From contig NC_133931.1 of the NCBI RefSeq assembly GCF_031877795.1, positions 24,736,264 through 24,800,263 of the forward strand: 64,000 nt of DNA. Reading direction: 5' to 3'. The notes beneath the pieces were generated by a model. The model had not been told where the DNA came from, made no database searches, and saw only the letters and a program-made list of their open reading frames with translations. Of this stretch, positions 11,851-24,870 are shown piece by piece. Each line of letters opens with the position of its first letter. Positions within the stretch are counted from its first letter, which is position 1. Source of the DNA: Strix aluco (taxonomy: Eukaryota > Chordata > Aves > Strigiformes > Strigidae). Both the position numbers and the translations under genes were made by a program.

Positions 11851-12852
11851 TGTTGTGGTTTGAGCCCAGAGGGCCACTGAGCACCACACAGCCCAGCTGT
11901 TCACTCACCCCTTCCCCCCCAGCGCTGGGAAGGAGAAAATGAAGCAAAAGGCCCAGAAATCAAGATAAGGACGGGGGGGGTGTCTCACCCATTAGAGTCA
12001 CAGGAAAAAGATGGGTTTGTTAGGGGATGATATAAGGACATAACTTTAATTCAAAACACTAACGACAACAACACTTAACAGACAGAAGGGGACAATGAGA
12101 AGCATTACTGTATCTTAGAAACACCTCCCCCCACCCCTCCCTTCTTCCCGGGCTCAGTTTTGTTCCCAATATCTCTACCTCCTCCCTACAGCCGATCAGG
12201 GGTAGGGCAATGGGGGGGTGCAGTCAGTCTATGCTTCTTCCTGCAAGGGCGGAGGGCAGCCTTCTGCATTCTTCCCCCTGCTCCACAGGGGCATCCCTCT
12301 CACAGGAGACAGTCCTCCACAAACTCTCTTCACCATGAGTCCTCCCCACGGGATGCATTCTTCTCAAGATGCTCTGGCGTGGGTCACCCCCGTGTGTTGC
12401 AGTCCTCCCAGCGCTGAACTACAACAGTGGGGACTGCTTCTTCCCACAGAGTCCCTGGGATCCTCCACAGGCCACAGGCAAATCTCTGCTCCTCTGGTGA
12501 CCTCCATAGGTGGCGGGGGGGTGGCCCTGCCCTCTCACCATGGGATACAGGGGGACCTTTTTGCTCTGGTGCACACCCCGCCACACACCCATTCCTCCTC
12601 CTTCCTTCCACTGATCTCGGTGTTTGCAGAGGTGTTCTCTCATTACTCCTCCTTGCAAGTCTCCCAACCCCCTCTCAGGTTCCCCTTAAATACATTATTG
12701 CAGAGGCACAGCCACCATCGCTAATTGGCTCAGCCTTGGCCAGAGGTGAGTCTGACTTGGAGCCAGGGGAGCTTTGGAGAAGCTTCTCACAGGAAGCCAC
12801 CACTGTAGCCCCTTCCCTGCTACCAAAAACCCTGCCACACAGACCCAGCACA
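11851..12852 (-). mobile_element. Solo LTR of an avian endogenous retrovirus
   Basis: The 1002-bp element is bounded by TGT and ACA and flanked by a 4-bp direct repeat ggtt (11847-11850 and 12853-12856). I recognise it as an LTR type common in bird genomes from its inner terminus (tgttgtggtttgagccc on the plus strand) and its outer part (agccaccactgtagcccc). On the minus strand, U3 carries a TATA-like tatttaagg near 12690, and an ATTAAA signal lies near 12045. That fixes the orientation, with U5 ending at 11851. No gag, pol, env or primer-binding site adjoins it, so it is a recombined solo LTR. Frames inside it, including 168 and 157 codons on the plus strand, do not look like genes. Family (ERV1, ERVK or ERVL) is not settled, although a 4-bp target duplication would favour ERV1-like integration. 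Confidence 0.75.
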
Positions 12853-15800
12853 GGTTCAAGGCTATATCTAATCTGTTTTCCTGAAGAAGTAGATAGATAA
12901 CACGCTATATCTCATCACCCCCCCAAAAACATCCTTTTGCTATGTTCACAAGCCTTTTCTACTTCAGGCATGCATTTAACTTCTTTTCTTTGCTGTTTTG
13001 AGCATCTCTTTCATAGGTAGCCACCTCCTTGACACTTACATGATTCTAATTTGAACATGGTACAGTATATAGCCTTGAAAAAGAAATGAAGAGAGAGATT
13101 TTTTGAAAACCGTATACGTAGATACCCTTGTTCAGCTGACACTTTCCCTAATTCCAGGAACATGCTGCTGGTTAAAAACAAATTCATTAAAGATTCAAAC
13201 CCAGATATAATGACAAAGTGTTTATTTCTCACTTGTGGTAAAAAGGACTCACCTGAGTGTTATTGATGGACCAGTGATACATGAATTGCATGTTTCTGTT
13301 CATGATTCACAGTTTATGAACTTCATTATAGATATATAAACCCAGGGGAACTGAAACAGATCAAAGGATTTGAAGGACTATGAGTTTGTAAAGAGCATGC
13401 ACTTTTCTCCCACACTTCTCTGTTGATTTTGCTGTGTTTTAGTTCCAGATGTTTGAGGATTAGGAACTTGACTGGCTCTGTACTTAATTCTAAGAACCAC
13501 TTCATATTCTTAAGACATCTGAAAAAGGCAAATAACTCACTGGTGTGCATGACTAGACAATATACAGCCTCGGTTCAGCCCTTTTTGCTTTGCTGTCTCT
13601 GTACCACTGCAGACTTTCATCTTTCTGGTTGCCATGGATAGCAGCTAAAATCTCCTGCAGTGGCTCAGAGAAATGGGCAAAAGGCAAAAGTTTTGCTTGT
13701 TGAAGCCCAGACATTGCAACTAACAAAGTTTTTTCTTACTGAAGTTCTCTTGGAAACTCCATTTGATGCTTTAAAATATTTCGGAAGAAGAAAATGAGAA
13801 CTCTTGCAGCTGGTACCTGAAAAGCAAGCATCTGCCTTATGTATAGGTTATATCCTTTCTTCATTTTCCTCAGAAGAATTGTGTGATACATATGATTACT
13901 ATTCAGACTAGACAATGTTTATGGATGAAAAAAAAATTGATAGATGATATCATCAGAGGCGGGTCTCAATGAAGTTATATGCTGTTGTTAAAATACATAC
14001 TGAATTCATTTGCGGACAGCAGTCACCTAGTTTAAATAGCTGAAAAATTGTCCCGGGATTGCTACTCTGCCAATTATATTCACAGGCTTTACTTTTGCTG
14101 TAACTTTCAACATGTGGACAGTAAAGATTCATTTTCAGCATTTCCCTTGGTAATTTGAGCCATGCCATGCTTAAATTCAACTCTCCTTCAGAATCCAAGA
14201 TGATGTTTTTTTACTCAGTTCTTGGGACAAAATTGATATCATATACACAAGGAGCTGAACTTAGATCTGAACATGATCCTGAAAGCCTGTGAGTTGCTAG
14301 TTCTAAATCAGTCCTTGCACAATGAAAAATGTAATGATGTGTTTGAATTTTCACCCATTTCTGGATCTTAAGCAAAATAACAAAGTTCTTCATGAATCTT
14401 AGGTAATGTCTGTGTTGTTCTCAAAACAGGCACCCAAATTTCATCTGAACTACAACTTTGGCAGAATTTAGGCAATCTGGCTCTTGACCTAATGGTGTTC
14501 ATACAGAATTATGTAAGTCAAAGATGAAAAAAAGAAAACTACATCAACATTTAAATTTTAGTGATTCAGATGCCAAGCAACCAAATGGTAGCCCATCCGA
14601 CAAGATCCCTGGGTGCTTTTGTGGTATCATTTGCAGCAGAAATACCTGCCTGACTGATCTGTCATTGCTGTGACTCCTGACTTGAGATTTACCCTGATTC
14701 CATCTTTAGTGAAATTAATTGATGATATTACTACTTTAAAAAGGAAGCAGAGTGTCTCCTAGCAGGTATCAACAAAAATGCAGTACTTAGACACATACAC
14801 TGGTCTGTATTTAAAAAAAAAAAAAGCTAACACAAAAAACATATTAGTGAAACTTGCCTGCCTCTGAACGAGCCAGCTGAAATATGTTCTATTAAAAGGC
14901 TAGTATGGTAATGTATATTAATTAATACAGAGAACTGTGGCTATTATGAACCAGTTTGGTGTTGATTAAATGTTGCATACTGGAAGCATCTTTTCTTTTG
15001 GTTATGGTACAGCTACGATGCTGATGCCCAGTTAAGTCTGACTCATGAACCATCTTGAGGAGATAATAGGAGGCACCAAAGCCTGTACTGAACTTAAAGG
15101 AGATACTCATGGTCTTCAAATTAAGCCTGTGTTCAGAGGTTTTGGTGGTTTCTTAAAAAATGATCACCTTAAAAATATTTGACTCCTGAAAGTTTGGCCA
15201 TGCAACACCTAGGTTTCTGGCAATGGCCCCGGAAAAACTTGGTGCTCCATGAAGTGCATAAGGAAATGTAGATATTAATTCCCTTTGTTGCCAATCCTGT
15301 TCCAACACCTATAAGACAAGAAGTCTGGTCTTTGCTGCCAGGGCTGTGCAGAGGACCTTGAGAGACAAGGGTGGCAGGTCTGGCTGGCTCTCTGTGAGTC
15401 ATTGCGCTGGTGACCCTGTGCTCTCTCTCAGGCACACTTCCAGGGCAGATGCTCCAAGCCTCTGCGCAAACAGCAGTTAACAACAGCCAAGCCACACCTG
15501 CATCTCAGACTGTCCTGCAAGACACTAAGAGCCACTTCTGCATTTTGAGGAGCAGATTTCTGCCAGTTTGTGCTGGGTGTGTTTTAAGAGCATGCAGGGG
15601 GACTCAGGTGGCTGAACGGCTTCAGGGAGCTTGTGCATGAGCTGGGCACCAGCATGCTCAGCCCTGTCCAAACTGGTGGTGTGTTAAACATAATTATCAG
15701 GTCTTTCTCCTTACCAGATCCCCCTGGGGACAAGGCAGGAGGTGAATGTCAAGCTCCACAGGCTGGAGAAAACCTGGTTCACAGTGCAGAACTTCAGATA

Positions 15801-16239
15801 CAAAGGGAGCAAGTTGAAGCATTTCTAAGGTTGGGCAACATTGAACATGCTGTCTAGACATCAATTTTGGAATTAAACATTCTTTTTTGAGCCTTCTACA
15901 TACCAAAAGATACAGAATTTCCCTGATTGAATTCATTCCTGGGATTGCCTTACAAAAACAGTCCTTTGTTACTCAAAAAATTGCCAAGGAGAAAAAAATC
16001 CCTTACAAAACATTATGATGAGGATGGAGATGTAAAATAGCAGAAAACAGCTTGTTTCTAGTCCGATTTTTTTATCTGCAGGTTTCTATCATTAGGTGCT
16101 GTTACACTTCTGTTGGCTGCATTGAAGACACCTTTTATTGAAGTTTTGTTCCCTATGTACTTATATGGTGTCCTTAAGTCACCTCCTAAACCTGAGTTAT
16201 TAAAAACATTGTGTTTCCTGAGTTTTTCACTTGATGGCA

Positions 16240-16760
16240 TGTTTTCCAATTCTCTAATGGTTCTTTCAGCTCTTTGCTAACCCACTGCAAGGTTTTTTAA
16301 ACATTCTGCCTGAATTATTTACAGCTCTAAGGTATTGACAAAATATATGTTTTTTTCCCTTTTTATTGATGATTTATGCTTTCTTTAAAGTCATGGATGA
16401 AGAATTTTAAGCACCATGGAGTCAAAAACTGATCCTTGCAGAATTTCTCCTGAAACACACTCACTGAATATTCTTTGCTCACATACAGCTGAGATTTATT
16501 GGCTGTTTTGCAATCTATTTCATATGTGCAACACTGTTGCTATATCATTCTAGTTGTCTAGTCAAAATATTTTGTTGTATCACGTAAAGTGCCTAAGAAA
16601 TGTCCAAGTGTATAATGTTTACACTCTACCCCATATTGATCCATTTCATAGACCCTTTATAAAATAAAAAAAGATAGTTTGACTGTTTCCCCAAGCAGTC
16701 CTGTGTTCTATTATCAGTTTTCTGAGTAATGCACTAAATGACAGAATTATGGAAAAATGT
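16240..16760 (-). mobile_element. Decayed CR1-type LINE fragment, minus strand
   Basis: The plus strand reads like the antisense of the reverse-transcriptase middle region of old CR1 copies: a block near 16365-16440 including gagtcaaaaactgatccttg, then caatctatttcatatg, then cacgtaaagtgcctaagaa. Every frame is broken, and the limits are approximate. Confidence 0.45.
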
Positions 16761-19700
16761 AGGTAGGAAGTGAGCTAAACAAGATCCCCAAGGATGGTGC
16801 TCAGCCTTGCTAAGTTACAGCCTTGTATGATGAATCTTCTGTTATACCTGAAGTCTAAAAATTTTAATTCAGGAACTTTCAAAAACATGCTTTTTGAGTA
16901 CCACCACTGATGGTGGTGGTGGCATTTGCCAATGTTTTGGCTCTGCACCAGATCATTGTGCTTTTAAAGACTGAAGAGGAAGAAAACTTCGAAAAAGAAG
17001 TTGTAGAGAAAGGACAAAGGATGAAAGGCTTCTTGAAAATACTACTAGATATAGCAGTAGATATTGTAGATATAGATATAGTAATGTTAAAAAAAAAGTC
17101 CTCGATCCTCTCTGACCTGAAATATCTGGAAAATCCATCCAAATGTAAGATGGTATTTCACAGGAAAAGGCATCAAAGAAAAATTGTGGTACAAGAAAAA
17201 GTATGAGATGCCAAAGAAGATCTGCAGTAACCTTGGGACACTTTGTTGCTGAGTTAAACCTGGTTAGGTAGTAAAAGGATACTACTAATACTGCCACCAA
17301 ATCTAACCCAAAGGGAAAAGTTACACTTGAAATAAGATGAATAAACTCTTTTTGCTTCAAAAGCAAAGAATAATCAATTATCTACTTTGTTATCTGTGAT
17401 AAGTATAGTGCAGGAATGCTAGTTAGAAACTAAAAAAATGTCCAGAAAAGACATCGCATGTTGGGTGTATGCAGACATCACAAACATGACCAGGGATCAC
17501 ATCTCAAAACTTTCACAGCTTGTGACTCTACCTGGTCTCATAACCTCTGAGGCAAAAGCACATTCTCAAACATTCACTTCCCTCCTTTTCTCAGACACCC
17601 TTTTTTCTAGCTCATCCTCAGGCTGCTTGTATGAAATGAACTGGTCCCAGTTCAGCTGGGACTGCTGCCCATGCAGCCTCTCGTACAAGGGCCACACCTA
17701 AGGCAGGTCTAGAGGTTAAATGCGGCCCACATCTAAATGTTGCCGCTGCACAGCCACACAGCGGCAATTATGAAAACATATGTTATGTTGCTCAGTGCTA
17801 ATAGAGTACAATGGTTACAATTCAGTTTTTCTGAGCTTCATTTTTTCACAGGGGGTCTACTCTTCTAGATCCCTGGAGTGTTTACAGTGTCTTTTCAGCA
17901 TAACAGTACTTTGCCTTTGTTGTACTTTATTTTTTCAAACTACTGTGTCAGGACTTTTTATCCAGGCTGAAAAATGGAATTGCAAAAAGAGGATAAAGCA
18001 ACCAAAAGATAACAGTGTATTATGTTGTGCTTTGGGCTTTTTTTGCTGTTAATTTACAAGATAAAAAAACACAAAGAAAATATACCTTTGAAACAGAAAC
18101 CAGCCAGTTCCTAAGATGAAAATGTGGCCAGATACCTTTAATAAATGTCTGTATTTAAAAGGAAAACCTTTGCATTAAAAAAAGAAGAAAGATTCAATAT
18201 TTTTGGAGAAAAATACCCCCAAAACTATTGTATCAACTAGTCTAGTTCATTAAAAGCATTTTGAACTTCCTTAGTTGCTTTTTCTTTATGAAAAGCAAAG
18301 CAGGATCACACATTAGCAGGAAATTTAAGCTGACCTGTGCAACTGATAAAGCTAATTTCATCCTCAGCTCTAATGCAATGAGGGAAATGAAACCCATTCC
18401 AATTTTCTAACGATTTGACGAGGAGAAGACTTCATGAACTCACAAAAGATAAATATTTGTAACTAATTGCCAGCTCTTGCCTTTGTTCCTTTACTTTCAT
18501 TGCCCTTGCTGCCCTCAGGTGGGTGCATCTGATATTGCCAAGAATGACTGCATTCATGTAAGTAATACCAGTCTTCGGGAGCGTCCCACCAATTTATTGT
18601 TTATTTATACAGGTTTTATACAGGTGTATTGATGACGCACAAAATATAACTATAAAAGCAATTGTCTGTCCATCCATCTTTTCTCCATAAGAGACAGGAT
18701 GCCTGTTTGTACTTGCCTCTGGCCCAGAGAGGAGTCTGAAAGATCTGCTATCTGCAAAGTAGAACATATCTTAGTAGGACAGTATCTGTATTTTTAAGAA
18801 CACCTTGCCCATCCTGACACTGAATGTTCTCAGAGGATTTGATGCTAAAAGTCTACCAATGTTGGACCTCTGTCTCTAACTGCATCCTTGCCTCTGCTGT
18901 CATGAAGGCACTTGAGATGGGGCACTATGGAGAGGGAAAGTTTCAAAATTACAGGTGATCAACTCCCCAGAGTTCCTGATGATGAAGTAGAAGGAATCTC
19001 AAAAAAAATCTCTCAACCCCTCCAAAGCCCAGAAGTATTTGGATACTTAGGCAAAGTTTATATGAAAACAGAAACCTGTTAGAGTTATTAGCAGGATGCA
19101 CTTAGGAATTGTAAAGGAGCCCAGTTTCTGGGCTAAAAAGCTGTGTGTGGCTCATCCCTGCTATTGCTGTTCATGTTGACCTCAGAGCAAACAGAAGTCC
19201 TCTGAAATGGCTGCAGAGACTCTGCTGTGCTGCAACTCCCTCTCTCAGAGTAGCTTCACAGCTCTTCTGTCTCTGCTGGCTAGCAAGCTTCTCCTGTAAG
19301 CCAAGTAGCCAGCTCTGCTGCATCTCTGATTCATCTTCTTGCTGTTTATTCAACCTTCCAAGTGACCCTGTGTCCTCCGCTCAGACTAATTAGTTAAGTC
19401 CAGCTCTGGCTACAAAGGACAAACCTGTCATGACTTTCTGAAAACTGTCCTGTTTGAAACATTAGAATAATCTGAAAAAAAAAAAAATTACTGCATTAGA
19501 TTTCATATAAGTTCTTCATTAAAATAAACTACTGTTGTAGCTCATTGTCTAGGATATAGTTGTAGAATTGCCTTTTTGGTTTGAAATAACTTTATATCTT
19601 CTGGGTGACAATGAGGTTTGTAGTCCTGCTGCTTCAGTATCCTCTATTGCTGGAGGTAGACACAGGCTGCAGGCAGAAGGTCACAGATTTGGCTTCCACA

Positions 19701-19853
19701 CCCTGCTGAGATATTCAGCTAAAAAACTGGCCACGTTGCAGAACCATTTTGGGTCAAATCCATGGGTGTGGAAACATCACTTACAAATACCAGAGTCCTT
19801 CTCTGAAAGAACTCTAATACTGATTTATCAGAGCCAAGCCTCCCTTTAGATAG

Positions 19854-20755
19854 CTAACCCTCAGTAAGTTTGCAGACGACACCAAGTTGGGTGGGAGTGT
19901 TGATCTGCTCGAGGGTAGGGAGGCTCTGCAGAGAGATCTGGACAGGCTGGAGCGATGGGCCAAGGTCAACTGCATGAGCTTCAATAAGGCCAAATGCCAG
20001 GTGCTGCACTTGGGCCACAACAACCCCCAGCAGCGCTACAGGCTTGGGGAGGAGTGGCTGGAGAGCTGCCAGTCAGAGAGGGACCTGAGGGTGTTGATTG
20101 ACAGCCGGCTGAACATGAGCCAGCAGTGTGCCCAGGTGGCCAAGAAGGCCAATGGCATCCTGGCTTGCATCAGAAATAGCGTGGCCAGCAGGGACAGGGA
20201 AGTGATCTTACCCCTGTACTCGGCACTGGTGAGGCCGCACCTTGATTACTGTGTTCAGTTTTGGGCCCCTCACTACAAAAAGGACATTGAATTACTCGAG
20301 CGTGTCCAGAGAAGGGCAACGAAGCTGGTGAAGGGTCTGGAGCACATGTCGTACGAGGAGCGGCTGAGGGAACTGGGGTTGTTTAGTCTGGAGAAGAGGA
20401 GGCTGAGGGGAGACCTCATCGCCCTCTACAACTACCTGAAAGGAGGTTGCAGAGAGCTGGGGACGGGTCTCTTTAGCCAAGTAATGAGTGATAAGACAAG
20501 AGGTAATGGCCTCAGGTTGCACCAGGGAAGGTTTAGACTGGATATTGGGAAGCATTTCTTTACAGAACGGGTTTTTAGGCGTTGGAATGGGCTGACCAGG
20601 GAGGTGGTGGAGTCCCCACCTCTGGAGGTGTTTAAGAGTAGGGTCGACTTAGCACTGAGGGATATGGTGTAGTTGGGATCTGTCAGTGCTAGGTTAATAG
20701 TTGGACTAGATGATCTTCAAGGTCCTTTCCAACCTAGATGATTCTGTGATTCTGC
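19854..20755 (+). mobile_element. 5'-truncated CR1 LINE with open ORF2 3' part
   Basis: About 273 codons are open from 19854 to the TAG at 20670-20672. They encode the C-terminal part of CR1 ORF2, beginning inside the reverse transcriptase. The FADD catalytic motif is in [10 protein letters not shown] (about 19866-19895). It is followed by the thumb and connection-like region with [20 protein letters not shown], the conserved [15 protein letters not shown] block, and the [25 protein letters not shown] block. The 3' UTR is about 80 bases and ends in attctgtgattctg, the CR1 terminus that replaces a poly(A) tail. The absence of stops or frameshifts and the higher GC than the flanks suggest recent insertion. 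Lacking most of the RT and the endonuclease, it cannot move by itself. Confidence 0.93.
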
Positions 20756-20898
20756 TGTTTTGGGTTTCTCAGACCTGTGAACTGAGATAGTGCTGGAACA
20801 TCTCTGTAGCCACAGGCACTGAAATTTTGCAAGAAATGATTTTTTTTGTGGTACCTGACTTCAATTTCTGCAGCTAACAGAGACATGTAAATTGGAAT

Positions 20899-21036
20899 GA
20901 TATCACTTAGCTCCAGAGAAGCATCCTCTAAGGAGAGCAACCTCTAAGGAGGGAGCTTCTAAGGAGAGTAGCCTCTAAGGAGAGAACCTCTAAGGGGAGC
21001 AACCTCTAAGGATATAACTTAGCTCCAGAGAAGCAG
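20899..21036 (+). repeat. 16-bp minisatellite flanked by a duplicated 24-bp segment
   Basis: Units of about 15-18 bases close to cctctaaggagagcaa repeat about five or six times between 20925 and 21012. On each side is the same segment, atat(c/a)acttagctccagag followed by aagca, at about 20899-20923 and 21013-21036. The array sits about 150 bp past the end of the CR1 copy. Confidence 0.8.
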
Positions 21037-22893
21037 CTCGGAGTCTTCTGTCAAACTAGACAGTTTGGCAGGAATTTGACCAATACTCCTTCAGATTTAA
21101 AAAATAAATCTTACAACAAGTAAGACCAAGGTATCATCCACTCCAGTGATAGAAGTCTGAAACAGAGCTGGCATAACAGCTAATGTAACAGGTTACAGGA
21201 GCAATTGTGTTTCCTCCTGGCCATAGCACAGGAGAAAGAGAGCACATAAGCCAACCAGGTTTGTAGCAGTGAACCCTGTCGATGCAATGACATCTGTCTC
21301 TCTGTGCTGTTTAAAGGACATACATGAACATTGCCCTCTTGTGCTCTGTCCCTATTGCTGCTCTTCTCTCCATTCTGTCCTTACCGGTAGCCAAGTATTC
21401 CATCCTGCATATGCCAAGCATCAGTGTGCATACTTGATATTTGCAAAAAATTGTTAAAACTGTCCATGGTGTCCCTAGTTGCTATACTTGGGCCAACAGG
21501 GTAATGGTGAGAAATACCCTATTTTGAAAACACAGAATTTGGAATTTGTTTCAAACTAATTATCATTCCCTCTGCTTCCTTGCCAAACTTTTCTCTGGCC
21601 ATAAATCAATCTGATATGGCCTTTGGTAACATATCATGTCTGGATTGTTTTTACCAACTAGAGGTTTTCCCAAAGAAGTACAGACAGGCTAACACCTAAA
21701 ATAATGGTAATTAATAATTGTTTTAGAAAATGTAATGTACTTACAGGCACAAGTGCCACACTGTTGGGTCACCAGTACAAATTCCTCTTTGCTTTCTTCA
21801 ATATGATGCATGAATGAGTGTACAATGAAGGGAAGCTGCATTGTTCCATCAGGAATAAGAGCATCAGGCACAGATGAGAGAAATGGGATTTGTACCTTAG
21901 CATGTGTAGGAGTTGTGAAGCCTGCAATGCCTTATAACAGATATTTTTAAAAACTAGAAGATTTCAGCAAAAGATCTACTTATATTTCTGGTACTATCAA
22001 GGTTTACATTCTTACTTGCTGGTTTTGGCCCCATATTTCTCATGTTCCATGTCAACATACCTTAAAAATATTCTTTCCACTCAAGTTACTAGAAATTATT
22101 AATAATAAACTGCTATATTAGAGTTTAAGATAAGAAAACAGGAGAGAATTTGAGTAAGCATATGCTCCTAATATCTGGGAGAAAGGAAAAAATGCAAGGA
22201 ATAGTGAAAAAAACACTGTTAGGAGAAAGCAGTTCCCAAAGCACAGGAATTTAAGAAGCCAGGCTTTTAACGGATTTCTGTGTCACAGATGACTGACTAT
22301 TAAAAATGAATTGCAGAAAAGCTGTGGTGTGAATTCCCCAGGATTAGATGTGGAAATGGAGAATGAATTCAACAACTGAGGATAAAAACCCTTCAGCTTG
22401 AGTTCATGTCTCTTCATGTAACCCAGAGAATCTAATTTTTTTGGGGAGCGGGGAAACTCATCTCCCATGTGGATTCTCTGATACGTCACCAGAGCTGAAC
22501 TTATATTACATTATCTGCTCCCTCCTACTCAGCTGTCTATCTACAGTATGACCAGGAATGTCATGGGTTTGATACCATAACTTCCCTGCCCTCTTTAACT
22601 CAAATTGGACAAAATCCAAAAGGTATTAGAAGTACTGGCAGGACACATGTACTTGTACTTATGCACGTATGGTGTGTGTGAAGACGCCTTGATTCTTTAG
22701 TTAGACAAGCTAAAGTTTACAGAAATTTCATGTGAATTAGCACAACAATATCCCTATAATGATGCGGAGAAAAAGAAGCCCCAGCTTTCAGAGTAGCTCA
22801 GTTTAGCCCTGTTCTGTGTCACACACTTCATCAGACCTGGAAAATTTCCTGCAGTTCTGGACAATTAACTAAAAGCTTGAATTATTTCTTGTA

Positions 22894-22899
22894 TTTATT
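22894..22899 (-). terminator. LAPTM4B: Candidate distal poly(A) signal AATAAA
   Basis: A minus-strand AATAAA lies about 2.2 kb after the stop codon with a GT-rich element downstream. The alternative at 23118-23113 is about 1.95 kb after the stop. The choice between them cannot be made from sequence alone. Confidence 0.35.
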
Positions 22900-24850
22900 G
22901 TACAATAAATTATAGAACTTACTGTTCTGTTCTTCATTTATACAATATGGAGGGAAAGCTGGAGAATGGGCTGGTGAGTGGACTGAAAAACTGTTGTTCA
23001 GGTAATTTACAGAGAAAATCCTGCCATGTCAGATTAATTGGACAGGAATTTGTGTATGTTTGTGTTTGGAAGACCAGCAAAAATTATCTCCATAGTCTTG
23101 AGGAAACACCCTTTTATTGTAGAGAACTTTGTATACACAGATGCGATGTATTTACAACCAGCTTTTGTCAAACAGATGACTCGTTAAAATCCTTCACAGA
23201 TCTGTTGAGAATGAAAGAAAATGAAGCTCAGAAGCCCAGTCAACCAGCCCAACCCCCAAATTCAGATTAATTCCCAAAGATAACTGTAATGAGAGAATAA
23301 TACATGGAGTTATTCTGAAGGAAGCAATAGGACTGTGACAGAGATCAATGGATGGACTTCAGGATTGGTTCAGCCAAAAAGCATTCCTTAGTTTGATCTC
23401 AGAGTAGATGAACCCTGAAGTAAAAATCCAACAAGCATATGGGGACCTTCCTTTTCCCAGGGGTGTGGAAGAGACAGGCAAAAAGAGTCTGGCCCTTCCC
23501 TCCCTGGCCTCTGCAAGGACAGGTCACTGTGGCAACCTCTGTGAAAAGAAGTTGTTGGTCCTGTGTTCCCCTGGAAAGCTCTTTTCCAGAAAAAGGCAGG
23601 AAAAGATCCACTCTTCTTCAGCCTGCAGAATGGAGTCAATGCACTGAGGGTGAGAACGGGTGTCCTCCTTAGGAAGGGTTTAGACTCACATGCCAGCCTA
23701 GTCACAGGAGAGACAGCACCTTGGCTTCTTCCGGTGCCCCTCCAAACTGTGGCTCAGCTCTGCACTGCCCTTTACCTGGGGTGGTGCAATGGCATCACTC
23801 TAGTTTCAGCCTCTTCAATCACCCCAAATGCAGAGGAGACAACACAGGGGGAAACGATGAGAGGTAGAGACACACATTATATTCCCTTTTCCTGTTCCTT
23901 TTCAATTAAAAGTAGAACTTTCATCAACAACAAAAAGTTACATGTGCAGGAGGCACTTCTCTGGGGAAGAAATAAATACCTCACACAAGCATTCATGGAT
24001 GGATGAGTCTCATGAGAAAGATTCTCAGCACAACCAATTCAGTCATAAGAGGAATCTAAAATCCCCACATTGATGTATATGAGAAACACGCAAAACATAT
24101 CTGCTAATGCTTGAGGAAGTTACATGCATAAATTTCCCATAGGTCGGGAAAATATATCTTAGAATCTGCATAATTTAGTTCACACTCAGCAGAACATTGC
24201 GATATTTACAGGCACATGCCAGTGGGAAAACATTTGCATATTGAGTGCGAAAAGATGCATCTTTGTCACCTAACCATGGGACTTTGAAAGCAGGGATTTT
24301 GTGACCTCAGAATACTACTTGTGAAGTTGATGGGGAGGAAAAAGGTGCAGAGGCAGGAAAAGAAAATTACCAGAAGTTGGTAGGAACTCTTTTTTTTGAG
24401 CGTTAGAATGGTTGCAGGCTGGGACAAAGTGAGTTCACAAGTTCTGGCTTGTTACACATCAGAGAGTTTGTCTACTCTCATTTCATATGCTCTTTTTTCC
24501 CAATTAAATTTGTTTCTCATTAGCCAGGTTGATGAGAATAGTGTGTAAGACTCATTCTTCTTCTTGCAATCATCATCCTTCATAGCATAATAACTTAATA
24601 AATTCTCGCAGAACAGGAATGAAGTAGAATGTCACTTTTTTGACTTGGTCTGTATTCTGAAGTTGAAAGTGGGCATCTGAGAAACACATTTGTAATGCTT
24701 TGGAAGATTTTCAAACAAAAAAAAAAGGAAGTTACACTCTGAGCCTGATTGAGAATGCAAAGTTCTACGTTCTCTAGCACTGCATGTCAGACATGGTGGA
24801 CAAAGCTATTCAGTGACTACCATAACCTTAGCGCTACCCAGAATTGTTCT

Positions 24851-24870
24851 GAAACTAGTTCACTAGTTTC
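24851..24870. repeat. Perfect inverted repeat in the LAPTM4B 3' UTR
   Basis: Arms of nine bases (gaaactagt and actagtttc) are separated by two bases, about 200 bases past the stop codon. The matching RNA would form a short tight hairpin. Confidence 0.7.

Larger units (their letters stand above)
8121..22890. other. Intergenic interval between the CpG island and the LAPTM4B 3' end
   Basis: No exon with both splice sites or a recognisable domain was found. Identified content is two decayed CR1 copies, a solo LTR, one younger CR1 with an open frame, and small tandem repeats. The remaining blocks (8.1-9.7, 10.9-11.85, 12.9-16.2, 16.8-19.8 and 21.05-22.9 kb) look like unique AT-rich sequence. Bases 16910-17206 hold a 98-codon plus-strand frame without a recognisable family. 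Confidence 0.6.

Noticed and set aside
12218..12900. 168- and 157-codon plus-strand frames
   Set aside because: They lie wholly inside the solo LTR and antisense to it. The LTR does not encode protein there.
16910..17206. 98-codon plus-strand frame (begins MVVVAFANVLALHQ)
   Set aside because: No recognisable family and no splice or promoter context. The acidic and Ile/Asp-rich middle comes from an AT-rich tagata-type repeat.
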